From assembly GCA_009760855.2 (NCBI GenBank), contig WPIO01000163.1:91001-155000 (forward strand): 64,000 nucleotides of DNA, written 5' to 3'. Positions 1 through 11,166 of this stretch are shown in pieces; within the stretch, counting starts at the first letter, position 1, and the number at the start of each line of letters is the position of its first letter. Source of the stretch: Cristatella mucedo (lineage: Eukaryota > Bryozoa > Phylactolaemata > Cristatellidae). A program made the translations under genes and the position numbers. The notes under the pieces were generated by a model. That model was not told where the DNA came from and ran no database searches. It saw only the letters and a list, made by a program, of their open reading frames with translations.

Positions 1-1176
1 ACTTGCAAGACGCTTGGTAAGGCTGGGCCATCTCAATCCCGGAATATTAACGGCGTGCATGATGAGCTTTCGGTCTACTTTTTGTTAAAACAATCCTAAC
101 GCATTCACGCCTCAGTAACGCCCACTCCTCCTATTCCAAGCTTTCAATCTTATTGAGCGATTAGTTTTTAGAACTTTTTTAAGCTATCTGTACATGAGGT
201 GGGTACCTTAAGAAAAGAGATTGTAATCTATATTACGTAATATATATTATAATAATAATTTCGCATTTCGCCGACAGAGAACTGGATCTCTTTCTAGGCA
301 CATTACATCTGCTGTAAAGGAAGCTTGATCTAACGTTTAGTGGTGACGTACACAACGCCAACAAGCGAAACTTGATTAGGGTGACATGCACAATATTAAA
401 GTGAAAATGCTGTGAGCGGCAAAATACGAAGCGTCAGTACGCATAAGCACTTACAAGAAAAATCACAAAAATCCACTGAAGGCTATCAAACACATAGTCT
501 TTTTAACTTTTTAGAGATACAGGTGGAGATTCATGACATTACAGAACTTTGGAACAGGACACCTAGATTTTGTGCACATGCAAAGGAGATGAGCTGGCAG
601 AGCATTTTGAGCGTTAAGCTTTCGATTTCTCTCTCGAACTCGGTTTGCCCATGACTAGACTAAAAGGGTCCGACATCAACGGTACAGCAGCCACTTACGC
701 TTGAGCTTCTTTTCAGACCGCTTATGTCCGATCTACACTGACTCCCCACCATCATGCATCCGATTAATGTCAAGGTCATTTATTTAACTAGCAGGTCGCT
801 TAACTCGCACGTACCTACCTATTCGACCTCTCTGCTCCTCAGAAGTCTCGCACTCTCGCACCACTCGCTCCTCAGCATTCATTCATCTCGCCATCCCTCG
901 CACTAAATTGAAATTCTTCGGTGATTGAGCGTTCAGCTCATTTGCACCCACAATCTGGAACAGGACACTACCTACGGTCGTCACCCGAAATGACCTAACA
1001 TCATTCGTAGCGCCGAGCGCTCGGTGGCGGAAGCGTACGCGCCTCTTACCAAGCGGCTTAGCCAACTGCCGACCGCCTGTTCGATAGACGATAGTTCGAT
1101 AGTTCGAGTGGCGCAACGAGGCCTTGGCCTCGACCCTCGGCGACAGCGTGTCTGGCTCAGAGCTGCTAACCATTAA
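1..1176. repeat. 5'-flank segment matching 27647-28826
   Basis: Near-identical to 27647-28826 in unit A, with a more diverged third copy of the left part at 25933-26440. It includes a decayed minus-strand LINE piece at about 240-660, whose translation resembles the RNL/SIS part of the LINE at 1177-2760. No gene. This is the reason to infer another array unit to the left. Confidence 0.7.
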
Positions 1177-2760
1177 CTATAATAATAATAATATTGCACT
1201 TGATAAAGCGCCCTCAGAGAACTTAATCTCTTTCCAGGCGCTTTACATTTGCTGCAAAGTGATATGCAATAGAATAGTAAGTAAAATCATGCTTGAAAAA
1301 TAAACAAAATGAATAATATGGTTAGGGGTGACATGCACAGGGTCAGCATGCAAATGTGGTTACTGGCAGCATGCACAGTGTCAGCACGCATAAGCACATC
1401 AAGAACGAATCACAGGGACCCACTAAATGCTGTCCTAAATAGGTGTGTTTTTAAGTTTCTTTTAAATGTGGTCAGGTCAGAGGATGTTCAGACGCAGGTC
1501 GGGAGGCAGTTCCAGGCTTTGGGAGCATACGAGCTAAATGCACGGTCTCCAAAGGATTTAAGGTGTGTACGAGGTATTTCCAGACTGTTGGATTCCGAAA
1601 AAAGAGTGGTACGATGCTTGGCCTGATGGGGTAGTATAACTGAAAGATAGGCTGGAGCCATAGAATGAAGAGACGTAAAAGTGAGTGACAACACCTTGAA
1701 GTCAATCCGTTACCTCACCGGTAGCCAGTGCAGGTCGGCGAGAAGTGGAGTAATGTGGCAACTGCGACGCTCACGATAGACCAGCCTAGCTGCAGAGTTT
1801 TGCACCAGCTGCAATCGCCTGATAGCACATGCTGGTAGGCCAGTAAGCAGTGAGTTGCAGAAGTCGAGACGGGATGTCACGAATGCATGGACCAACTTAG
1901 ACATGGTATCCTTATCTAAACAAGCCCAAATTTTAGCAATGTTGTGAAGCTGAAAATAGGCAGACTTGACTGTGGAGCTGATATGGTCGTCTAACGAGAG
2001 GTCGCTTTGGAATATGACACCTAGATTTCGAGCTGATTCAGCTGGAGATATGCTGGCAGAGCCAATTTTGACAGTCAGCCTTTCCAATCTCTGGATCACA
2101 CTGGGTTTGCCCATAACTAGTAAGTTAGTTTTGCCATCGTTAATTTTTAGAAAATTTGCTGCCATCCATGTGCGGATGTCATCAATGCATGCAGCAAGTG
2201 AGTTGAGAGAATTTGGGGTGCTCGAAGGCAGGGAGGGATCAAAGCAAAGGTACAACTGAGTGTCATCCGCATAGAAGTGAAAGCCTAGATTGTGCTTGGC
2301 AATCACATCAGTAAGAGGGAGAGTATAGACCGTGAAAAGGACCGGACCTAGCACTGAGCCCTGAGGTACTCCATATTTTAGAGGTACTTCAGATGATCTT
2401 TGCCAATTCACGTCAATATTCTGGAGTCTCCCACTGAGATAGGACCTGAACCACTGCAGAGCAGTGCCAGTGATGCCCAGGCGAGATGAGAGGCGCTCTA
2501 GAAGTACTTTGTGATCGATGGTATCAAAAGCTGCCGAAAGATCGAGCAAAACAAGAAGAGACACTCTACCCATGTCTGCATTCCTAAGTAGGTCGTTGTA
2601 TACCCGAAGCATTGCTGACTCTGTGGAGTGATTAGCTCTAAAGCTCGACTGGAACTTACTAGCAAGGTGTGAGGTTTCGATATAGGAGTTCAGCTGGTCT
2701 GCCACGACCCGTTCCAGTGTCTTTGATAGGAATGGTAGAAGGGAGACTGGGCGGTAGTTG
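1177..2760 (-). mobile_element. CR1/L2-like LINE, 5'-truncated, reverse transcriptase decayed
   Basis: Minus-strand reverse transcriptase covering YRPVSLL..SKTLERV, the AAFDTIDH block, GVPQGSVLGP and the catalytic FYADDTQLYLCF. It then runs to the C-terminal AKIWACL..RLQLVQNSAARL region. It stops at a TAA (CAA in the sister copy at 29360), and the rest continues as a broken frame to about 1480. The 3' end is a conserved 'TAAAGCGCCT...GAGGGCGCTTTATCAAGTGC' segment and an (ATT)n tail at 1177-1200. The 5' end is lost near 2760, so no endonuclease domain is present. Confidence 0.88.
1710..2705 (-). pseudogene. LINE reverse transcriptase fragment with premature stop
   Basis: Longest open piece of the element above (331 codons). 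The YADD active site is intact, but the frame lacks the N-terminal domain and is cut by a TAA at the LHWLPVR position. Not an autonomous element. Confidence 0.85.
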
Positions 2761-2771
2761 CTTAAGTTCTC

Positions 2772-2826
2772 TTGGTCTAGTAGTTAGTGATCGCGAGATT
2801 GATGGCTCGAACCGGACCAAGATGCC
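2772..2826 (-). repeat. Possible tRNA-like SINE remnant
   Basis: Read on either strand there is a short symmetrical stretch. On plus, CTTGGTCTAGTAGTTAGTGA resembles a Pol III A box and GGCTCGAACCGG resembles a B box, closed by TTGGTC/GACCAA. Too short and degraded to place in a family; the strand is uncertain and plus is as likely. Confidence 0.3.
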
Positions 2827-2921
2827 GACTAAAAATATGATTGAATTTGAATTGAGTGGATTGAATTGAGTGGATTTGAATTGGATATTTGAATGCATAT
2901 TTAGTGGATCTGAATGCCGTG

Positions 2922-2975
<54 letters not shown>
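2826..2975. repeat. GAATTGAGTGGATT short tandem repeat then (TA)n(TG)n
   Basis: About three imperfect copies of a 14-15 base unit at 2838-2885, followed by (TA)12-13 at 2922-2946 and (TG)14 at 2947-2974. Confidence 0.8.
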
Positions 2976-2977
<2 letters not shown>

Positions 2978-4401
2978 AAGTTTTTAAGTTCGCGAAATGT
3001 CACTGCAGGTTTAGTGCAGTGTTATCCCACCACACTCCAAGCAAACACTCCAACCAAGAAAAGCGCACGGACCTGACGCCCCATACACTGGGGCGCTACT
3101 GCAAAGGCAATACCGAGTAGGTGGCAGGTTCAGGCTCCCAGTAGCTCGGCGGAAGCCCCTCGTTTCTGAACGCCGCTTAAAAGAAGATCAGCTCCCAGGA
3201 AACCCCTGGAAACGCTCCCACTGCGGCGCCTACTCGGAGCAGCGGATCCAACCAACCGCTTGCGAGCATGCGAAACTGTCCGACGTTTACACTCAGCCGG
3301 CAGCCCGAATAGGACAAGAGTGCACAAGAAATTAATGATTTTTAGGAACGCTGGTTTTAGTAGATAATCACAATGATGGTATTTTATTGGAAAAAATAAA
3401 TGCGTGGTATAAAACACGTAGACCTCTTAGCTGTCTGCCTTTGTGCAATTCTTACCCGTATTTGATCAACGTTCTCTTTAAGTGAGCACAGTCATTGGCA
3501 CATTCGTCGAAGGCAGCAGGGACATCCGCTACAAGAAATGAGCTCAGAGCTAACAATATTTTGACGTGCAGTCACAGATCGTCGTCGTCACGGTATGCTG
3601 CCGAATAGATGGAATCTTGAACCTTGCGCTAAAGATTTTGTCCGAGATCAAACAAGCATCCAACAAGCTGCGCTCCAAGAAAAGTGATTGAACATGACTG
3701 GCTTTTCACAGTCCGACACGGTACTTGCCAGACATCAGAGCTTGCACTATAAATTCATGAAGAGACCGGACACACTTGCTGTGCAATGCAGTATTCTTTA
3801 ATTTTTGCATACTAGCAATCAATTTGGATGACAAACGGCTACTTAAATCAATTCAATCGTACACGCAGGAAACCATGATTACAGCTTCGCGCATTCGTCG
3901 TGCACGCGCATTTTTGGAGCGGATTTTATAGCGTTTCGCGCTTTTTTGCTTGCTATTGTCCTGCACGATCTTGTTACGGCGACCCATCCGCCCTACCGAG
4001 TCGCACGTCTGACCCTGAACAACTGCCGTCGTTGATACGGGTTGATGAGAGCGCCTGCCCGCGGCTACATGCGTGGCGAAGGCTCTCAAACCCGGTAAGT
4101 TGACGGAAGGGCGACTTGCTGGCTCCGCTGACGCTTTGAGAATCCTTCAGGCCACGCCCACGCCCGCTCGGGGGGGGGGCGGAAAAGGAGGAGGAGGCCG
4201 CGTTCGGACACTCTGCTCCGTTGTACCGGTCCTCCTGACTCTCACGACTCTCTGCCCATCTCAGCCGTCTCGGCTGTGGCTTCGTCTCGTTGAGTAGTTT
4301 GGGCCGCTTTTCCGTCCATTACCCAATCCGAAACGTGAGTCTGTGAGCAGGAACCGACGCTTATCTGCGATGCCAAAAATTACCGTGCCATAACCATAAA
4401 C
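2976..4401. other. Unassigned spacer
   Basis: No convincing exon, RNA or repeat seen. GC-rich near 4150-4260, with a run of nine G at about 4171. Not obviously matched by the other unit junctions. Confidence 0.5.
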
Positions 4402-5679
4402 TATAAAGCCGACTAGCCGCTCATGTGCTAACCGCGGAACCCTCAACCAGGCAAAGCGCTGCTAAGCCGTAAATCTTAAACGTGAACCCATCTTAACCAC
4501 TGATCTGCAGCCCTAAATCTAAATCGTAAAATACATGCCTAAACCTGAAGCACCCAGATGCCAAGCGCCCTCACTGTTTCACTCTTCTCCAAATCCGTCC
4601 CGCGTGGCTCAAGAATACACTTTTAAGCTTCAGCTGCAGCAGACGCCTCTATTCCGGTGAGCGCTCCCCTCGCTCCAAATCACATTCAGAGCAGCAATTG
4701 TAGAATGCTTATGTTTCATATCACTAGCGCTTGCAAGTTTAGTCATGATGGCATTGCCGTGCTCAGTCAGAGGTTTCTACGAGATAATCCCTCGTCTAAA
4801 AGCAAACGTAAAATCTATGCGAAATGCTGGCTCGTGCCTTTAAAGGAGAATGCGTCAGCTGGGCTTGCGGTGCGACAACTTGTGTCCGACTGGACTTTAA
4901 TAGCTCGTGACATCCGGATACTCGACGGCTGAAGCGTCAGTAATTCATGCACGGCATGCCGAAAAAATGCTGAATCACATATCTCTTGTCTTCAATTCCA
5001 TCAACCAAAAAAAGACTTTTCGCTGGTGTTACGCGTGAGAGTTCTCGTAAGAGCTCTCACAATCTACGTGGCATTCGGCTCGCAAGCGACAGCCAGAAGA
5101 CTTGCAAAGCCATAGTTCGCGTGTATATATTCGCATGGACTCGCTGTGTAACAAAGGACCGACCACGTGGACGATCTGAATGCCGTGATATAGAGATGCA
5201 TTTTTGCTACTTTTGAAACTCCGTCATGTCGCGGGGGACGTCGTGATGGCTTGGCAAAGAACCAACGCCCTACGTGCCTAGATGGTGGGTTATTGAGTTG
5301 ACTTATGGGCATCAGAATTGATTGAATTGAACGACAGGTAGTCCTAGTGGAGGGTGAACCAGGTTCTGCTCACTAGTTGTGCTCGGAGGACCAAGTAGAA
5401 TGCCCTCTCGGCTAACCCTTGCTCGGCTGATAGGGTTACTTATGTTCACTTGTGGGAGCAGCAATCTGGCAGTTAGTTATCTTCACTTGTGGGAGCAGCA
5501 ACCTGGCAGTGTGTTCCCCCCCCCCGCCGACCAAACCATGGCCGGCAGGGTGAAGGAAGGTAATGTTTACATTGGTAATGAACTACTCGCTCGCCGATAG
5601 TCCATGAGGCCATGATCCTACGACAGGGTCTACTAAAGGGTCTACGAAAATTCGGGAGTTCGGGTATAACAGAGGGAGT

Positions 5680-5711
<32 letters not shown>

Positions 5712-6629
5712 TAGACCACGGAGAGAGGTTGGCTTGGGTTCAGTCGCAGCAATGGGAGCGAAGGTTTTACTCATATAAGAGCGAGCTGAGTCGGAGCCTA
5801 AGGATGAGGACGGAGAGGCAGACTGAGATGGTACGCTCACTGTTCCTATACGACGGAAGAGGTCAAGTAATGGGCCCTGGTGTACGATGGAGGCCTCCCT
5901 CCGAGGTGGCGCTATTACTAGGGGCCATGCTCTAGTTTTCCCAAGGGGTTGAGGTGTTCGCTTTTATGATGACCGAGGTTAAGGTGAACGCATTTGATGA
6001 CCGAGGCTGCGTGCTCGAGCCTTGAGGCCTATGTGAAGCGCCTGGATAGAGATTTAAGTTGATCTAGGGCCCTGTGCAGATGGATGTGTTTTTAAGACCC
6101 AGATAGTTTCATACGTGCCCAGCCTCGAAGCACCAAGCAGGTAAGCGTAATGTATACCGCCGTATCGCTGTAGCTAATCAGGTGTTTTTTTCGTGTTTAG
6201 ATGTGCCACGGTGCAACGGTGGGAACCTGACGAGTCGCTATGGTCATTAGGATGGGACACCACTTCCGCTACCTCGGCTTCAAGCCACAGACCCAGCCTG
6301 TGTTATTATTCCACGCATCACTTAGTGATTAGGCGACGGTTGAGCTTGTAGTCAACCTCCACAGCTGAGAACGGTGGACGACGTACTCGATGTGTCGCTG
6401 TAGATTAAATGTCTCTCAAGACCGCTTTGTGGCTCGCTACTGGCGTACCCACCAAACTTCAGATGTGAGACACTTTTTGCCGGCCGTATTGTTATCGACA
6501 AGGCCTCAGCAGCTACTTTGAGTGAGCTATCCAAAGCCCAGTGAGGCTTGGCTAAAGCTCGCTGGCGCACAGGAAGAGGCTAACCAGGCGCAGCACTCAT
6601 AGGTTTCGGTTGGCGGCAGTTCCATCAGC
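4402..6629. other. 3' flank of gene A, no gene seen
   Basis: Homologous to 32310-34820 and 56818-59240. Holds a remnant LINE tail near 5147-5280 and a (GA)n run at 5676-5705. Relative to B and C, about 290 bases (the LINE 3' end) are missing at about 5147. No open frame is conserved between the three copies. Confidence 0.6.
5676..5705. repeat. (GA)n microsatellite
   Basis: About 14 GA units. The same site holds a GA run in unit C (58325-58354) and a much shorter one in B (about 33825-33850). Confidence 0.9.
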
Positions 6630-8687
6630 GAGGGTTTGGCGATAGACACCCAGCTAGGCGTGACGATACAGACCGATGGTAGCGACCGAGCTGCAGCAGT
6701 CCGCTCATCGTCAGTATTTATTTTAGAGGGCTTACTGGCAGGTGCGAATCTCAGCCATAAGAGCCGAATGACTTGAGCCGTCAACTAAACAGGCTGAATG
6801 CTTGAGCTGTCCTTGCTTCGTAGTAAGTATTGACTAAATACTGTTTTCTACGTGGGATGACGTGATGGCAGTGCAGATGCATGGAGACTTGCCTGTTTTT
6901 TGGCAGCTACTTCCTGCTATCATGACGGTGGGACCACCTGCTGACGACTGCCGTCGGTTGAGCCTCACCACATCAGCTCGAGCTCTCTCTGTCGCCGGCT
7001 GGCTTAGTCTCGCGGGCGCTGCTGAGCTTGGTGCTGTGGTCTGACGAAGCCACCGCCTTCCGCCCTCCGAAGATCGTGGTAGCTATACGTGTTTCACTAA
7101 GAAATCTATCTCATTACTTCTGCCCACAACGACGAGCAGCAGCTTTAGCTTTTTACTTCGCCAGTGTTTGTGCTACTACTGCAGCACGGTGAACCAGGTT
7201 CAAGCCCCACCGACTTCGCCGAAAACGGTGCAGCGTTATGGCGTGCCTCTGGCGGGTGCGAGTGCCTGGCTGTGCAACATCTCGCACCATCGAGTGGGGA
7301 CCGGTCGCCAATGAGTTTCGGTGACAGACAGCTACGTGCGACACGGGTGACAGCACTTTATTCTTGTGTGGCGAATTTTTCCCATGGAAAAGTGCCAACA
7401 GATTATGCTTCGAATGCAGCCGATGCTGACGTCGGAACAATCCCAGATGCGTTTGCCGCACGTCAACCGATCTGACCTATTGCTGCAGGGGTGGCCAGCG
7501 TGGGTGACCTTTGACTGAGCGGAGGAGGCGACCGACGAGAGAGAGCGCTTTTTCAGCCCGAAGTATTCGACCTGTCATCGATCGCCCGCCGCTGCGGCGG
7601 CGGGAAAGGGAGTCTCGTAAATCAATATATCAGATACTTAACACCGCCATCTCAAGGTTTGGTGATAGACACCAAGCTAAGCGTAACGATAGAGACCGAA
7701 GGTAGCGACTGAGCTGATGCATTGTGCTCATCGTCGGCATTTAGTTTTAGAGGGCTTACTGGCATTCAGGTGTGAGTCTCAGCGATAAGAGCAGAATGCC
7801 TCAGCGATCAATCTAAACACACTACATGCTTGGGCTATTCTTGTGCCATAGTTACCATTGAGCAAATGCTGTTTACAATGTACGACGTGATGGCAGTGCT
7901 GATGCTGAGAGACTTGCCTGTTTTTTGGCAGCTACTTTCTGCAATCACGACGGTGGGACCGCCTGCGTACGACAGCCGTCGGTTAGGCCTAACCACATCT
8001 GCTCGAGCTCTCTCTCTGTCGCCAGCTGGCTTAATCTCTCGGCCGTTGCTGAGATTGGCCTTTTTTGGGCTGACGACGCCACCGTCTTCTGCCCTCCGAA
8101 GATCATGGTGGCGATACGTTGTTCACTAAGAAATCTATCTCATTACTTCTGCCCACAACGACGAGCAGCAGCTTTAGCTTTTTACTTCGCCAGTGTTTGA
8201 GCTACTACTGCAGCAGCACGGTGAACCAGGTTCAAGCCACCACCGACTTCGCCGAAAACGGTGCAGCGTTATGGCGTGCCTCTGGCGGATGCGAGTGCCT
8301 GGATGTGCAACATCTCGCGCCATCAAGTGGGGACCTGTCGCCAAAGAGCTTCGATGACAGACAGCAACGTGCGACACGGGAGACAGCACTCTATTCTTGT
8401 GTGGCGAATTTTTCCCGTTGAAAAGTGCCAACAGCTTCACCTTGAAAAGCAGCCAATGCAGACGTCGAAGCGATCCCAGATGGGTTGCCACCGCTCGTCC
8501 AACGATCTGACATACGGCTGCAGGGGTGGCCAGCGTGGGTGACCTTTGACTGAGTAGAGGAGGCGACCGACGAGAGAGCGTTTTTTCAGCTCGAAGTCTT
8601 CGACCTGTCATCGATCACCCGCCACCGCTGCGGCGGCCAAGGGAGTCTCGTGAATCGATATATCATATACTCGAGCACCGCCATCTC
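6630..8687. repeat. Local tandem duplication of exon-5 3' flank (two ~1.03-kb units)
   Basis: Bases 6630-7653 and 7654-8687 are related end to end. Each starts with a GGTTTGG(C/T)GATAGACACC motif, runs through shared blocks (for example GAGCAGCAGCTTTAGC at about 7134 and 8161) and ends at CCATCTC inside exon 5. Units B and C carry only one equivalent. The second unit supplies the working exon 5. Confidence 0.75.
7553..7653 (-). pseudogene. Truncated, frameshifted exon-5 fragment of C1GALT-like gene
   Basis: About 100 bases match the 3' half of exon 5 (from the EEMAVL codons to the stop), and are closer to copy C than to copy A. A single base is missing after the GCGGTGTTA codons, which shifts the frame to an early TGA. 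The match stops abruptly at 7653, where a second copy of the 3' flank begins. It is the end of the first unit of a roughly 1-kb tandem duplication. Confidence 0.75.
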
Positions 8688-8741
8688 TTCGGGTTTGATG
8701 TAGTGAAACGACACCATGTGGTCGCTCACCGTGTCAATGCC
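8586..8741 (-). CDS. C1GALT1: Gene A exon 5: C-terminal exon with stop
   Basis: Residues 288-338 and TGA. Acceptor TGCGCACAG|GGC. Contains VSDHMVSFHYIKPEEM..LEYMIYRF, matching the SDLAVSFHYVDS..YELEYLVYHL end of C1GALT1. Beyond this the tail is basic and short and does not resemble the vertebrate C-terminus. Confidence 0.88.
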   Translation of the reverse strand, partial: GIDTVSDHMVSFHYIKPEEMAVLEYMIYRFTRLPWPPQRWRVIDDRSKTSS

Positions 8742-11109
8742 CTGTGCGCACAGACAAACGCAGCGACTCGTGTCACAGCCAGTAATGCTTGTGCACAGTG
8801 CTGGCACTGGGACGCTTAAAACCATGATAACAAAGTAGAGATAATAGAGTAGAGAGCATCGCGAAAAACCACATTCGTGTACATTCGCCGAACTCGCTTC
8901 CTAACTCAGCTCCTTGGTATTCAGGAAATTCTTATCAAACTGCGTATCGATAACTTGGTCGCAGTGGCGGCACTCAGCTAAGATATTCGAATGTCGTGCT
9001 ATCCTTAATGGCTATAAATTAAAGTCCGGCGATCGAAAGCTGTTATGATGGCATGCACATAGCACATAAGATCGTGCAGATAAAATTTAAAAACTATGAG
9101 ACTCCTACACAAGCATAGGCTCACAACGGCTTGATATTTGATGCATTTCACTAGAAAACTTACATTCAGCCCGCAAGTAGCTGGAAGCAAACCTCCACAG
9201 TCACTCAGTTTACTGATTCTTCTTGTTGCAGTACAGAAATAACTGGCGTTTTCTAAATATTGTATTATCGACCAGTATTTTTAAATTTGTTCGAGAGGCA
9301 ACTGGAGGAGAGGCTGGCTTCATCCTAAGCCAGGAGAGTTAAATCAGTCTGTTCAGCCTGTATCCATGTTTTCCGATTTCAGAGCCAAACAGAGGCAATA
9401 ATCTCAAATCAAAATATGTCGGAGCAGCAGTCTGTTATAACTTTGCAACATGTATCTAGAGGTTCTCTTTAGCTAGACTGCTACCCATTACCACCAGTCA
9501 CTGCAAGGCTTGAAAGCTGCAGATCTGAGACATCGAACAGCTAGCCCCATTCGCATTGAGTACTTTGAGTGCCGTTCAGAGGCTCATTATTTGACTTAAA
9601 ATGTTTGTGGCAGAATCTAACCTTTCCTCCGAGCGTAGCAGGCATTGGCTCCGTTCCCTGCTCAAACCGACTCCGAGGATAAGCCGCTATAAAGGGGCGT
9701 GGCGAGCTGGCCCTTCCCGGCATTCCCTTTCCTGAACAGGCTGTGAGCTGGTGGAACACCAAATCATAACTCGCGAGTTGGTCGTGCGTGATCTGTGCTG
9801 AACCAAAAATGTGACTTCTAAAAAATTAGCTAATAATAGATCGACTCACTTCATGAGAGCCCTCCTCCTGAAGCTGTGGCGAACGTAAGCACAAATCCAT
9901 ACTGCACTGCTGCTAACTGCATCATCGTTGTTGGCGTGGCATCGCCACAGCTTCGCCCGCCCTAGCCTGACAGGGCAGGAGTGCATAACGCCTCTGCAGC
10001 CGGGTCCTCTCCACTGATTGTTTGGCGGCGTTAGCAAATGGGCATATGGTCATGCGACCCCTCCCGGCCGGTGCTCTTGTTCAGCTCTAGCAGCCGTGGG
10101 CTGACGTGTCATCCAGCATCTGGCTGGCCGCATCCTGTGAGAAAGAGCCCGGTTTTACTGTCTTTTAGCTAAAGGGAATCGGCCGCCATTCTAGAATCGA
10201 ATGACTGCAAGACTTAAATTCAGTTCATTAGTCTCTGCAACCTATGTTGATGGATGACAAACACACCTGGGCATAGTCAGCATGTAAGTGATAGCTTATC
10301 CAATGGGCCCAAATTACCTTTCCCGGAGGCTCGGTATAAATGGAGAGCAGCGAACGGTCGAGACAGGACCCCTTGCGGAACTCTAAATGTGGCTTCTGGT
10401 CTGCTGGATCAGATGTCAACACCGTGCGACACGGACTGCACACGATCGTCTATCAGACCGGTTGCGGTGGTCAACCATTCAAGTCGAGTATCCTGATCGA
10501 TAGTGTCAAAGTCAGCTGAAAGATCGAGCAGGCCCAGGGCAGTGCAAGAAAACGGGCTCCCGCGGCCAAGATCCTGATCGGCTTGTGTGTGGCTAATAAG
10601 ATGCCCGTAGAGTAGATGCAGGCTACAAGCCAAGAATTCGCAATGGCCCCAACCATGGCTGACGTTCCTTGCGTCGCCTGTACTTGAATCAACTCATTGT
10701 CTCAAGACTATTCAATGCAACCGTGTATAGTCCTTTGATTCCTGACACTAATAGCTTAGTAATATCAATTTGCAAAGAACAAAAAAAGTTCCTGCGCTTT
10801 TTCCTTTACCTTCTCGAATGCAAAAATAGCTACTGTATTGCAATAAATCCATGCTAAAGTCTCCGAAAGTGATAGCGTAAGTAACGAATAGACTCATAGA
10901 AGTGAAGCCACAAAAATCTTCCTTATCTGAGCCTCTGCAGGATATATGCACGTGTTTATATAGATATAAATATATATTTGTACATTGAAAAATTTGAGTA
11001 TATATATCATACGTGTGTGTGTGTGTGTGTGAGTGTTTATTTACTATATATGTGTGTGTGTGTGTGTGCTTGTCTTAGTGTGTGTGTCTGCGTGTGTGTG
11101 TGTGTGTGT

Positions 11110-11166
<57 letters not shown>

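Noticed and set aside
4360..4560. Scattered CCCTAAA/CCATAAAC-like motifs at unit starts, suggesting telomere-like repeats
   Set aside because: Irregular spacing and composition, few exact heptamers, and internal to a gene array.
6715..6724. AATAAA on minus as the poly(A) signal of gene A
   Set aside because: Almost 1.9 kb beyond the stop and on the far side of the tandem duplication. Cannot be assigned without transcript data.
8174..8611. 145-codon minus-strand frame overlapping the end of exon 5, with a similar one at 35737-36180
   Set aside because: Same strand as the gene but in the 3' flank. Shared only because A and B are nearly identical here; the versions at 7153 and 59869 are broken or shorter.
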